A stretch of 59,282 bases of DNA from IMG/VR virus record IMGVR_UViG_3300047560_000851, positions 1 through 59,282 of that record, one strand, 5' to 3'. This document shows, piece after piece, positions 24,784 through 34,030 of the stretch. Under the pieces are notes generated by a model, which had not been told where the DNA came from, did not search any database, and worked only from the letters and a program-made list of their open reading frames with translations. The first letter of the stretch is position 1, and every line of letters begins with the position of its first letter. Position numbers and translations under genes: made by a program. This stretch comes from a virus.

Positions 24784-25802
24784 TGACAAACGCAGTATCA
24801 GTAGCTCAATCAGTCGCATCAGGCGTATCGCTTGGGTTTAAAAACAGAATCATCAATGGTGCGATGATGATTGACCAGCGTAATGCTGGGGCTAGTGTTA
24901 CATCAGCTTCAGGAAATACTTACATTACTGATAGATTCGCAATTAAATCATCTCAGGCATCTAAGTTCACTGGTCAACAAAATGCAGGTGCAGTTACTCC
25001 ACCATCAAACTTTAAAAATTATCTTGGAATAACATCAAGCTCTACTTATTCTGTTTTATCAAGCGATTACTTTATTTTGTATCAAGGTATAGAGGGTTTA
25101 AATAGTGCTGATTTAGGTTGGGGAACAGCAAATGCCTCCCCAGTAACATTATCTTTTTGGGTACGTAGTTCATTAACTGGAACATTTGGTGGCGCTCTTA
25201 GGAATGATGCAGGAAATCGTAGCTATCCCTATACTTACACAATTTCATCTGCAAATACTTGGGAATATAAAACAATCAGTATTCCTGGAGATACAACAGG
25301 GTCATGGTTGACCAATAATACTACAGGAATTGAAGTTGGATTTGGTCTAGGTGTTGGCTCTACCTATAGCGGTACTGCTGGTTCTTGGGCGGCTTCAAAC
25401 TATCTTTCAGCCACAGGCGCAACATCAGTAGTCGGCACTAATGGTGCTACCTTCTACATCACAGGCGTACAGCTTGAAGTCGGCACAACAGCAACTAACT
25501 TTGATTACAGACCTTATGGTACAGAGTTTGCACTTTGCCAGCGTTATTACTACAAACGAAATACAACAGCTCAAACACTTATGTTGCGTACAGATGGTAT
25601 TCGTTGGTTGACAGTTTATATGCCAGTTGAAATGAGAGCTACACCAACGCTAAGTTATACATATAACGCAGACGGTTCAGGCACTACAGGTACTGAAGCA
25701 AATGTATGCTCTACATCGTTTGACTTGCGTTCTGCAACGTCTGCTGGAACAGGCGCATCAAATCCATACTTTACAAATGTAACTGCTTCAGCGGAGTTAT
25801 AA
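24783..25802 (+). CDS. Putative receptor-binding fibre protein (cassette A)
   Basis: A 339-aa protein overlapping the preceding stop by TAATG. The N-terminal motif [21 protein letters not shown] and the late motif [17 protein letters not shown] with FDYRPYGTE-x-ALCQRYY are typical of a family of phage fibre tips with a carbohydrate-binding-like beta sandwich in between ([19 protein letters not shown]). It is paralogous to the gene at 25965. Each copy is followed by a small gene. Confidence 0.75.
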   Translation: MTNAVSVAQSVASGVSLGFKNRIINGAMMIDQRNAGASVTSASGNTYITDRFAIKSSQASKFTGQQNAGAVTPPSNFKNYLGITSSSTYSVLSSDYFILYQGIEGLNSADLGWGTANASPVTLSFWVRSSLTGTFGGALRNDAGNRSYPYTYTISSANTWEYKTISIPGDTTGSWLTNNTTGIEVGFGLGVGSTYSGTAGSWAASNYLSATGATSVVGTNGATFYITGVQLEVGTTATNFDYRPYGTEFALCQRYYYKRNTTAQTLMLRTDGIRWLTVYMPVEMRATPTLSYTYNADGSGTTGTEANVCSTSFDLRSATSAGTGASNPYFTNVTASAEL

Positions 25803-25803
25803 A

Positions 25804-25968
25804 ATGTATAAATTGATTAAAGATTTTTACACAAAAGAAGAAGTTGGAGTGTCAAAAAGTGGATACGCAAATTTTATCCCATTCGACCCAGCTAACACAG
25901 ACTACCAAGCCTACCTAGCGTGGCTAGAAGAGGGCAATGAATCGATCCCAGCAGAGGAAACAGCATGA
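25804..25968 (+). CDS. Small fibre-cassette protein A, 54 aa
   Basis: 54 aa starting MYKLIKDFYTKEEV. The C-terminal half contains [20 protein letters not shown], a signature shared with the small gene at 27059. Small proteins with this motif commonly follow phage fibre genes and may help fibre folding or attachment (inference). Its stop overlaps the next fibre start (ATGA). Confidence 0.75.
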   Translation: MYKLIKDFYTKEEVGVSKSGYANFIPFDPANTDYQAYLAWLEEGNESIPAEETA

Positions 25969-27062
25969 GCTTAACAACCGTAGACGCAGGGCTACTAAAT
26001 ACCCAAGCACAATACACAGGCTTCAAGAATCGTATTATTAACGGTACGATGCAAATTGACCAGCGTAATGCTGGTGCTAGTGTTACTCCTGCTAATGGTG
26101 CTTATACATTAGACAGATGGGGTGTTTATCAATTTTCTAGTGCATCTAAATTTTCAGTATATCAAAACGCAAATTCTACAGCTAGTTATGTTGCAACAGG
26201 ACAATATTATAGTTTAGGAGTGACATCATTATCTTCATATTCAGTTGGGGTTAGTGATATTTATGCTATTTTTCAACGTATTGAAGGATATAATGTAGCA
26301 GATTTAGCTTGGGGAACATCAGCAGCAAAAACAGTAACATTATCTTTTTGGGTATATAGTTCATTGACAGGAACTTTTGGCGGGGCATTTCAAAATGATG
26401 CTGGAGATAGAGCTTACCCATTTACTTATACAATTAGTGCTGCTAATACTTGGGAACAAAAATCAATTACAGTAGCTGGTGATACAACAGGAACATGGTT
26501 AAAAACTAATGGCTCTGGTTTACAAATTACTTTTGGTTTAGGTGTAGGTTCTAATAGAAGTGCAACTGCTGGTTCATGGCAAGCTGGTAATTATGGTTCA
26601 GCTACTGGTGCAACATCTGTAGTCGGCACAAACGGTGCTACCTTCTACATCACAGGCGTTCAACTAGAAAAAGGCTCTACAGCTACATCATTTGACTATA
26701 GACCTTATGGTACAGAATTAGCTTTGTGTCAAAGGTATTACCAACAATCATATTCTCAAGGAACTGTTGCTGGAGCTACTACACCAATAGGTTCTATACA
26801 ATATGGTTCTACATCAACTAATGCAAATGCAAACTATTTTCCAATACGTTTTGTATGCAGCATGAGGTCTTCTCCAACCATAACACTTTATAGCACTGTA
26901 ACTGGGGCATCAGGAAAAATAAGAAATTATAGTACAACTGCAGATTTAAATGCTGCAACTTTTGATGGTGGAGATTCTGGAACTTTTATTCAAGTTGCTA
27001 CAGCTCCTGCTGGTACAGGGCAACAACTTCAAGCGCAATATATAGCAGTGAGTGAGTTATGA
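25965..27062 (+). CDS. Putative receptor-binding fibre protein (cassette B)
   Basis: A 365-aa paralogue of the fibre at 24783: the same [20 protein letters not shown] opening, [19 protein letters not shown] core and [17 protein letters not shown], but a diverged 80-residue C-terminus. The split between conserved core and diverged tip suggests duplicated receptor-binding proteins with different specificities, or a stock for recombination. Confidence 0.75.
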   Translation: MSLTTVDAGLLNTQAQYTGFKNRIINGTMQIDQRNAGASVTPANGAYTLDRWGVYQFSSASKFSVYQNANSTASYVATGQYYSLGVTSLSSYSVGVSDIYAIFQRIEGYNVADLAWGTSAAKTVTLSFWVYSSLTGTFGGAFQNDAGDRAYPFTYTISAANTWEQKSITVAGDTTGTWLKTNGSGLQITFGLGVGSNRSATAGSWQAGNYGSATGATSVVGTNGATFYITGVQLEKGSTATSFDYRPYGTELALCQRYYQQSYSQGTVAGATTPIGSIQYGSTSTNANANYFPIRFVCSMRSSPTITLYSTVTGASGKIRNYSTTADLNAATFDGGDSGTFIQVATAPAGTGQQLQAQYIAVSEL

Positions 27063-27232
27063 TAGAAAATAATTATCAATACTTGATAGATTCATTAGGT
27101 AAAATATCTAATATAAGCATTCGTAGATTATCAGACAATGCTTGTATCCCATTCGACCCAGCCAATACAGACTACCAAGCATATCTAGCATGGCTTGATG
27201 AAGGCAATCAACCAGAACCTGCGGATAAATAA
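27059..27232 (+). CDS. Small fibre-cassette protein B, 57 aa
   Basis: 57 aa starting with ATGA coupling to the fibre gene. The C-terminal [20 protein letters not shown] is nearly identical to cassette A; the N-terminal 29 residues differ entirely. Common C-terminus and private N-terminus suggest the N-terminus pairs with its own fibre. Confidence 0.75.
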   Translation: MIENNYQYLIDSLGKISNISIRRLSDNACIPFDPANTDYQAYLAWLDEGNQPEPADK

Positions 27233-27239
27233 GGGTGAT

Positions 27240-27259
27240 TAGCCTGCCCACTCAGGCTA
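27240..27259 (+). terminator. Hairpin after the fibre cassettes
   Basis: TAGCCTG (27240-27246) pairs with CAGGCTA (27253-27259) around CCCACT; an A/T-rich but not T-only stretch follows. A partial terminator or mRNA end-stabiliser closing the fibre array. Confidence 0.45.
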
Positions 27260-27282
27260 TAAATTAAATAGGAGAAACTACG

Positions 27283-27489
27283 ATGGCTGAACAAAAAAAG
27301 ACCCCAATCGTAATCGACGACGTTGAGTATGTTTTTGAAGACATGACACCGGAACAACAACTGCTTGTTAATCATGTAGCGGATTTAGACCGTAAGATTG
27401 CATCAAGTCAGTTTAATCTAGATCAACTTCAAGTTGGTAAAGACGCTTTTGTTCAACGTTTAAAAGCCGCGTTGACCGCGACAGAGTAA
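27283..27489 (+). CDS. Coiled-coil protein, 68 aa (DUF6447-like)
   Basis: IVIDDVEYVFEDMTPEQQLLVNHVADLDRKI followed by a second amphipathic helix matches the DUF6447 pattern of small phage and bacterial proteins (short beta hairpin plus helical hairpin). AGGAG precedes ATG. Function unknown. Confidence 0.6.
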   Translation: MAEQKKTPIVIDDVEYVFEDMTPEQQLLVNHVADLDRKIASSQFNLDQLQVGKDAFVQRLKAALTATE

Positions 27490-27497
27490 TATATGTT

Positions 27498-27546
27498 TGG
27501 TATCAGCGCTATTTTACTGCGATAATGCGGGTAGTTGCTGATACCA
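27498..27546 (+). promoter_or_regulatory. Long inverted repeat before the tail-hub gene
   Basis: TGGTATCAGC (27498-27507) is perfectly repeated inverted as GCTGATACCA (27537-27546) with a 29-nt loop. It lies in the 92-nt gap between two genes, 36 nt before the next ATG. The long perfect stem could be an RNase III processing site, a translational control hairpin or an operator. Confidence 0.5.
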
Positions 27547-27581
27547 TCATTCAATTAATAAATAGTATTTCGAGGACGTAA

Positions 27582-29204
27582 ATGTTAATCCGAATTGCCA
27601 ATTTTTCAGGGATAGCCCCACAAGCAGATCCTCACCTGTTAGCGGACAATCAAGCGCAAGTAGCTGTGAACTGCAGATTCATGGGTGGTGTGGTTAATTC
27701 GTTTAAAGCACTTCGTGTGATTACAACAGATCCTGTACCTGGAAGAGCTAAGTCTATTTATCGTTTTGCTCAAGCTGAACCTGATGAGGCTAAATTCTGG
27801 TTTACGTTTTCAACAGATACAGACGTAGCTAAGTCTCAAATCGCTGCCGATACATCAGAACGCACATATTGCACTAACGGAACACTTCCGTTCAAAACAG
27901 ATTACACACTTGCTGTAGGCGGCTCTGGGTCGACATACCCTCATGCTTCATACCAAACAGCAATTCCTGCGCCTACAACAACACCAGTGACAACGATTCA
28001 CTCAGGTACGGGTACAGGCACAGCAGAAACTAGATATTACATTTATACTTATGTTTCGTCTTGGGGTGAGGAATCACTACCATCTTCTGCATCTTTACCA
28101 TTAGATGTATTATCGGGTCAGACTGTTCGAGTTTCAGCAATGGCGCCGCCTACGACGGGTAACTACAACATTACTAAGATTCGGATTTACAGAACAGCAA
28201 CGGGTGCAAATGCAGCTGATTACCAGTATGTGACCGAAGTTCCAGTGGCTACTACCATTTATGACGACTCTGTAATTCAGTCTAACCTAGGTGAAGTTTG
28301 CCCATCCATTGACTATGACGCACCACCAAATGCACTGCAGGGGTTAATTAACTTACCTAACGGTATTCAAGCCGCGTTCTTAGGAAACGATGTATATTTC
28401 AGTGCCCCATACCGACCATTTACATTCCCGTCTAAATACATATTGGCGTTGGATTACCCTATTGTGGGTCTTGGCGTTTTTGGTACTAATCTAATTGCGG
28501 TTACTAAAGGTAATCCTTATGTAATTACAGGTATCAGCCCTGATGCGATGTCGTCACAGAAGATGGATTTACAACAATCCTGCGTATCAAAACGATCTAT
28601 CGTAAGCATGGGTTACGGTGTTGTTTACGCATCACCTGATGGTCTTGTACTTGTATCTGATACTGCATCATTACTAACCATTAAGAATTATTCTAAGCGC
28701 GAATGGCAGGAATTTAACCCAGAAACAATTACTGCGTGTCAGTACGAAGGTAGATACTACGCGTTCAAATCAACAGGTGGCGGTATTATCGTGGAACCTA
28801 ACGATGTTGCTGCGCTTATCACACAACATAACTTGACAGTCTCCGCAGTATTTAATGACTTGCAACGCGATGGATTGTACCTTGCAGGTGACGGAAATAT
28901 CAGCCGTTGGGATGACGCTGTTGATGGAACATATCTATCGTATCAGTGGAAGAGTAAAGTATTTGAAACACCGCACCAAACTAATTTTGCGTGGGGTCAA
29001 GTACTCGTATCAGATGCGCTACCTGTGACATTTAAAGTGTACGCAGATCACGTACTGAAGTTTACTAAAACAGTAACAAACGATACACCGTTCAGACTAC
29101 CATCTGGCTTCAAGGCTAAGTACTGGGAAGTAGAAGTGACAGGCACAGGCGCTGTCCGTGGAATTTTACTAGCGAACACTATTGAGGAGTTGCGCAACGT
29201 ATGA
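27582..29204 (+). CDS. Tail hub/nozzle-like protein
   Basis: A 540-aa, predominantly beta protein. The opening IANFSGIAPQADPHLLADNQAQVAVNCRFMGG is a signature seen in podovirus tail tubular B / nozzle-type proteins (the P-x-x-D-P-x-L-L-x-x-x-x-A-Q-x-A-x-N pattern). The body has many aromatic and G-rich strands with a propeller look. It would form the distal tail. It overlaps the next gene by 4 nt. Assignment by pattern and position. Confidence 0.6.
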   Translation: MLIRIANFSGIAPQADPHLLADNQAQVAVNCRFMGGVVNSFKALRVITTDPVPGRAKSIYRFAQAEPDEAKFWFTFSTDTDVAKSQIAADTSERTYCTNGTLPFKTDYTLAVGGSGSTYPHASYQTAIPAPTTTPVTTIHSGTGTGTAETRYYIYTYVSSWGEESLPSSASLPLDVLSGQTVRVSAMAPPTTGNYNITKIRIYRTATGANAADYQYVTEVPVATTIYDDSVIQSNLGEVCPSIDYDAPPNALQGLINLPNGIQAAFLGNDVYFSAPYRPFTFPSKYILALDYPIVGLGVFGTNLIAVTKGNPYVITGISPDAMSSQKMDLQQSCVSKRSIVSMGYGVVYASPDGLVLVSDTASLLTIKNYSKREWQEFNPETITACQYEGRYYAFKSTGGGIIVEPNDVAALITQHNLTVSAVFNDLQRDGLYLAGDGNISRWDDAVDGTYLSYQWKSKVFETPHQTNFAWGQVLVSDALPVTFKVYADHVLKFTKTVTNDTPFRLPSGFKAKYWEVEVTGTGAVRGILLANTIEELRNV

Positions 29205-30340
29205 CCATTACCTCAGTACCTCAGATACCTGTTGTCCCTGGCAGCACAGACCCTGCGCTCACTAAATTTCTGCAAGCGATTCGTGAGACGTTATTAGTAC
29301 GAGAAGGACAGAAGGGTAATATCCTAGATTCTTCCGTGACCTTCCGTGACCTTGTGGACGCAGGTGTTGCTGTATCTAGTCTATATACGCCTAACCCAAA
29401 TACATTGCCTGTTGTGGATGCAGCTGCAGTATCTGATTTAACTCCGCCTCCAACGCCGACGAATGTAACAATTGCTGCAGGTATCTCCAATGTAATGATT
29501 TCGTGGGATATTCCTACTACTAGGTCTAACCTGTCTTACGTTAAGATCTGGAGATCAGGGAATAGTTTATTTAGTAATGCTACCTTAATCGGTACAGGCT
29601 CTGGTAATTTCTACGTTGACTACGCGGTTACGGAAGGGTCTCCATATCATTATTGGCTTCAATCTGTCAGTATTGCAAACGTAGACGGTACTCTTGTAGC
29701 GGTTGGTTCAGCGACACCTGCGACAGATCCATCTGGAGCATTAACACAGTTAAAAGCCTATGGAGTCAAAGGGCTTCCTTATTACTATTTACCAACAGAT
29801 GTGACCATCAATGGCGTAACGCTACATGCAGGTACTTACATGTGGGACGCAGTTATTGGTACGGCAGCTATTGGTACAGCCCAGATTAAAGACGCGTCGA
29901 TTACCAACGCAAAGATTGCATCGCTTACCGCGGATAAGATTACATTTAACCAAGCTGCTGGTCAGATTCTAACTGCTGCAGTAATCAATGGTGCTGTCAT
30001 TACAGGTACCACAAGTATCAGTGCCCCAACTATTACGGGTGCGGCAATATCGACGACTACATTATCTTCTAGTACGATTAACAGTACGATTATTAACGGC
30101 GGGGAAATTTATGTTCCTAGTGCCGCTAGCTGGAGATTTAAAGTAGATTCTGCCGGTAATCTGGAAGCAACGAACGTTAACCTAACAGGTAATATCAATG
30201 CAACCTCTGGTACATTTTCTGGCACACTGAACGTTAAATCAGCAGCGTCTGGCGCGCGCCTTGAGATATACAACAATGTAATTAAGGTATTTGATTCCGC
30301 TGGTACACTACGCGTTAAATTAGGAGACCTATCGGCATGA
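29201..30340 (+). CDS. Tail tip protein with fibronectin type III domain
   Basis: A 379-aa protein. Residues about 84-180 form an FN3-type domain (PPTPTNVTIAAGISNVMISWD, then YVKIWRS and YHYWLQSVS). It is followed by the central-fibre-like segment GTAQIKDASITNAKIASLTADKIT, typical of DUF1983/tail-fibre J-like proteins, and a T/S-rich strand region. It belongs to the tail tip or a central fibre. ATGA coupling on both sides. Confidence 0.7.
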   Translation: MTITSVPQIPVVPGSTDPALTKFLQAIRETLLVREGQKGNILDSSVTFRDLVDAGVAVSSLYTPNPNTLPVVDAAAVSDLTPPPTPTNVTIAAGISNVMISWDIPTTRSNLSYVKIWRSGNSLFSNATLIGTGSGNFYVDYAVTEGSPYHYWLQSVSIANVDGTLVAVGSATPATDPSGALTQLKAYGVKGLPYYYLPTDVTINGVTLHAGTYMWDAVIGTAAIGTAQIKDASITNAKIASLTADKITFNQAAGQILTAAVINGAVITGTTSISAPTITGAAISTTTLSSSTINSTIINGGEIYVPSAASWRFKVDSAGNLEATNVNLTGNINATSGTFSGTLNVKSAASGARLEIYNNVIKVFDSAGTLRVKLGDLSA

Positions 30341-31461
30341 CGATGGGTTTGCAGTGCTATAGTTCCACGGGGCAGATCCAGTTGGATACTGCCCAATTCT
30401 CTCCTTGTCTTGTCGATGTATTTTCTACGACAGCAGGGACTAACGGCGGCGGGGCAGGTTCTAAAAGTTATCCTGAATATGCTGGATGTACTGTTGAGAT
30501 TTACATCACAGGGAACGGGGCAGATCCGATGTGGGATGGACAGTATGCAGTGCAAAATAGCATCACTGTGGACTATGCATTAGGGTACCCAAGAATATCA
30601 TGGGGTAACTTATCTTCTAGTTGGTGGAATGCTAGTTTGCGTATGCCGCCGTCGTATGTATATGTCTTGATTTTAACTAGGCCTGCATCGACGCTACAGC
30701 AAGGTGTTCAAGCGACAAGTGATTATAACAACGAAATTATCACGTATTCAGAATACAACAATCTTCACTTTATAGGTAAAGCAACCTATACGGGCGGTGG
30801 TCAGTTCTACACCTATCAGTACCTAACTAGTTACTATAGAACGTACACAATTACATCACCGTCGCTACCTATTATATTTATCAGCGACGCGGGCGGAAGT
30901 GTAGCTAGTGTCTGGAGTATAACGCAGTCAGGAAGTACGTACACCATTAAAGTAGCAACGGATGGAGCTACTCCGGTGTTGTATTGTTTTGCGGCACTAA
31001 CAGCAACAAGTATTGCGGAGCCAGGGGCATACGGTATGGCTATTTATAAATCAGATGGTACGTTAGCCATGGATTCAACAGCAAAACCATTGTGTGCCAA
31101 AGGATACGCAACATTAGTAGATGCAGGGGCAGGATATTCAGTAAGTCCGCCAGGGTATAGTTCTTCCCCAACCCCAACATCTGCGACAGCGCTATCCTAT
31201 GTGGGAGTGGTACCAACAAATGGCGCCTATATGGCGACAGCCACAATGTTCAGAGGTTTTGAGTATTTCGATTCAGGCCGTGGATATTATTATATTTCAA
31301 GTAATTATCTCGCATGCTATAGGTCGGGATCAACGTACTATTCTAAGTATTTAAAAATATCAGGCAACGGTCCTTACGGGTACAACACGATATGGCCTAT
31401 ATCATCGAATACTGGAATGTCGTCCAGAATGTATGTAATTGACCGTGCGGCGTATGATTAA
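30337..31461 (+). CDS. Hypothetical tail protein, 374 aa
   Basis: A beta-rich, Y/S/G/T-rich protein coupled by ATGA to the FN3 protein. About 12% of residues are aromatic, mostly Tyr, and no known motif is seen. As the last gene of the tail cluster before a new promoter, it may be a tail-tip adhesin. No family recognised. Confidence 0.6.
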   Translation: MTMGLQCYSSTGQIQLDTAQFSPCLVDVFSTTAGTNGGGAGSKSYPEYAGCTVEIYITGNGADPMWDGQYAVQNSITVDYALGYPRISWGNLSSSWWNASLRMPPSYVYVLILTRPASTLQQGVQATSDYNNEIITYSEYNNLHFIGKATYTGGGQFYTYQYLTSYYRTYTITSPSLPIIFISDAGGSVASVWSITQSGSTYTIKVATDGATPVLYCFAALTATSIAEPGAYGMAIYKSDGTLAMDSTAKPLCAKGYATLVDAGAGYSVSPPGYSSSPTPTSATALSYVGVVPTNGAYMATATMFRGFEYFDSGRGYYYISSNYLACYRSGSTYYSKYLKISGNGPYGYNTIWPISSNTGMSSRMYVIDRAAYD

Positions 31462-31465
31462 CGTA

Positions 31466-31494
31466 TTTACAATGTGTCTGTTTTATGTTATAAG
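31466..31494 (+). promoter_or_regulatory. Sigma70-type promoter for internal virion proteins
   Basis: TTTACA at 31466-31471, a 17-nt spacer and TATAAG at 31489-31494, just after the previous stop. The start is near 31502; AGGAG precedes ATG 31520. Same -10 hexamer as the promoter at 13145. Confidence 0.72.
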
Positions 31495-31519
31495 ACATTA
31501 AATTTCAGGAGTACTAATT

Positions 31520-32338
31520 ATGGGTTTATTCAGCAGCTTGTTTGGGGATAATAGCGGTTCAAAAGCAGCCGCCGCAGCGATGCGGGAAAATCTTGCGTAT
31601 ATCAAAGAGCAAGCTGCTAAAGACCAAGCCGCACGAAATGAAATCCTTACAGGATTACAACCATACGTTAGTACCGCAAATACGCTAGATACTGAGTTAG
31701 CGTCCAATGCTTTATCTGACGCAGCGACGGCAAGAACCCGAGGCAATACGCTGTGGGATCAATACATGACTTCGGTCGTTCCCGTTCAGTCCCAGTTCTA
31801 TAAAGAAGCATTAGACTATGGTGGTCTAGCAGACCAAGAACGCGCTGCGGGTATGGCTACCTCTGATGTTCGACAACAATATGCTATTCAAAAGGGTATC
31901 GATGAACGCGCGCTTGAAGCTATGGGTGTAAATCCAAACTCAGGTCGTTTTGCTTCAGCGAACAGAGCCGCGGAATTAGCTGCAATGGCTGCAGCTGCTG
32001 GTGGCGCTACACGAGCTAGGTCTATGGCTAGAGATACAGGCGTACAACTCCGAAAAGAAGCAACTTCAATCGGTCAGAACTTAATTCCAGGTACTCAAAA
32101 CTTTGGCAATCAAGCACTAAACTTCGGAACTCAAGCATCTTCTTCTATCGCTAATCCTGTAGTTCGCGGTCTCCAGTTAGGTCAATTTAAGGTTGGCGGT
32201 ACTGCTAACGCGATGAACGCAGTTTCAGGTGCAGCTTCTAATTATGCAAATACTTTAGCCAATACAGATACAACCGGAATATTCCCAACACTTGCGGGTG
32301 TGGGTACGGCTTGGGCTTTGAATAAGTACATTAAGTAA
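31520..32338 (+). CDS. Internal virion / DNA-ejection protein, 272 aa
   Basis: An A/G/N/Q-rich helical protein beginning MGLFSSLFGDNSGSKAAAAAM. The early amphipathic segment, long helices (QQYAIQKGIDERALEAMGVNP) and many A-rich stretches resemble P22/T7 ejection proteins that leave the capsid to form a channel across the envelope. First of three consecutive likely internal proteins. Confidence 0.6.
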   Translation: MGLFSSLFGDNSGSKAAAAAMRENLAYIKEQAAKDQAARNEILTGLQPYVSTANTLDTELASNALSDAATARTRGNTLWDQYMTSVVPVQSQFYKEALDYGGLADQERAAGMATSDVRQQYAIQKGIDERALEAMGVNPNSGRFASANRAAELAAMAAAAGGATRARSMARDTGVQLRKEATSIGQNLIPGTQNFGNQALNFGTQASSSIANPVVRGLQLGQFKVGGTANAMNAVSGAASNYANTLANTDTTGIFPTLAGVGTAWALNKYIK

Positions 32339-32347
32339 GGATTAACT

Positions 32348-34027
32348 ATGGCTAACCAATTTGCGAATAAATTCCAACAAGGGCTTTCAATCGGTCAAGG
32401 GCTTATGGATGCCTACGAAAAAGCTCAGATGCGTAAAGAATTAAAAGCTGCTAATGCGCTTCAACAAGAACAACAAACGCTAGGCGTTAACGCTCCTGAA
32501 GCTGGTGCAGTTCCTGCAGGTTACGAAGGCTACCTTACTCGCGATACACAAACAGGCGCATTTCGTCCTGTAGCTAACGCAGAAACTAACCCAGAAGATT
32601 ACGCGCAACAAGGTGTAATGGCAGAACGCTTTAATGCCCCTGGCGCTTTTGCTGGTCAAAAGACTTCATACTCATTAGGCGATGTAACTCGCGAAACTCC
32701 ATTTAGCCCAGAAGACATCACTACTGCAAAGATGGAACGTAAGGCTGACATCTACTCAAACTATGGTCATGAAGACCTAGCAGAACAAATGCGTACTAAT
32801 GCACTTGCTCGTAAATCAGCCGCATTACAAATTAAAAAACTTCAATCAGAAGTTGACGACGCTGCGGAATTCAAAAAAGATATGGGTCTTGCAACTACTA
32901 TGATGCGTTCTGCTGCTGATGTTGCAGGTCAGGCTAAACAGTTGATGGACTCTGGTGACAGAGAAGGCGCTGCAAGACTTATTGCAGATTGGCGCTCAAA
33001 GAATGTGCCTGACGACAAGATGATCCGTGTGAACGAAAATGGTTTACTTGAGGGTTCTAAAGACGGCGGCAAGACATGGGTTCAGGCAGCAGGTGCTGTG
33101 GGTAATGTGTACAATCCTAAGGTGGTTGAAGGCATGTTATCTGAAGTGACTAATAGTGCCGATGAGCATTTAAACCGTATCATGTTCAAGCATGCTAAAT
33201 CTCCAGAAGCGTTGAGCCAAATGCTAACCGCAACTAAAGAATTGGCTATCCGCGAAAAAACACTTGACGAAAACAAACGTCAGTTTGGTATTACCACAGG
33301 TCTTACTGAACGTAAAATTGGTATTGAAGAACGCCAAGGCGACGAAAAAATCAGACTTATGGATAAAGAGCTTGCGCAAAAAGGCTTGCTTATTCCTTCT
33401 GAAATTCAAAAGAACCTTGGTATCGGCGCACACTACCGTACCGCTAACGCACTTCAAGATTATCAACTTGCTAACATTAAAGGGTTCGACGCTGAGAAAA
33501 CAGCGATTATCAAAGACCTCGATGCAGGTAAGATTGATAAGAAGACAGCGCAAGAGCGCCTCAATATGGCTGGTCTTAAATTCGGTGGCAAACTTACAGA
33601 ATCAAAAGAGATTACATCTACTGCACTAAAAGACATCGAAGAGATTGCAGGTAATCGCTATCCAGATTGGGCTAAAATGCCTGAAGCTAAAAAAGCGGAA
33701 GTTCGTGCAGGTATTAAAGCCGAGATGGGTTACGGTAGCGGTGCGGCTCCAGTTGATTACATGTCAGTTGTATCAGCAGATAAAGGTGCGGCTCCAAATG
33801 CACCAGCTCCATCTAAAGGTCTTACCCCAGTACAAGGCGGGACATTAGAAAAACGTCAGCAAGCTAAAGCGCTATTAGATTTTGCTAAGGGTGAAAGCGA
33901 TATTACTGGTTTAGTTCGTTCAAATGAAGGCGTTAAAGCTATTCAGGATGCAGCAACTCTGATGCAAGGAGATCCATACTTCGATATAATGTATAGAAAT
34001 ACTGGACTTCAACCATTAGGGCGCTAA
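32348..34027 (+). CDS. Internal virion protein, 559 aa
   Basis: A hydrophilic helical protein rich in A, K, E and Q with long coiled-coil stretches (residues about 130-200 and 310-370). No membrane span or catalytic motif. Lies between two other likely ejection proteins, which suggests a structural role in the internal core. Assignment by position and composition. Confidence 0.6.
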   Translation: MANQFANKFQQGLSIGQGLMDAYEKAQMRKELKAANALQQEQQTLGVNAPEAGAVPAGYEGYLTRDTQTGAFRPVANAETNPEDYAQQGVMAERFNAPGAFAGQKTSYSLGDVTRETPFSPEDITTAKMERKADIYSNYGHEDLAEQMRTNALARKSAALQIKKLQSEVDDAAEFKKDMGLATTMMRSAADVAGQAKQLMDSGDREGAARLIADWRSKNVPDDKMIRVNENGLLEGSKDGGKTWVQAAGAVGNVYNPKVVEGMLSEVTNSADEHLNRIMFKHAKSPEALSQMLTATKELAIREKTLDENKRQFGITTGLTERKIGIEERQGDEKIRLMDKELAQKGLLIPSEIQKNLGIGAHYRTANALQDYQLANIKGFDAEKTAIIKDLDAGKIDKKTAQERLNMAGLKFGGKLTESKEITSTALKDIEEIAGNRYPDWAKMPEAKKAEVRAGIKAEMGYGSGAAPVDYMSVVSADKGAAPNAPAPSKGLTPVQGGTLEKRQQAKALLDFAKGESDITGLVRSNEGVKAIQDAATLMQGDPYFDIMYRNTGLQPLGR

Positions 34028-34030
34028 TCC

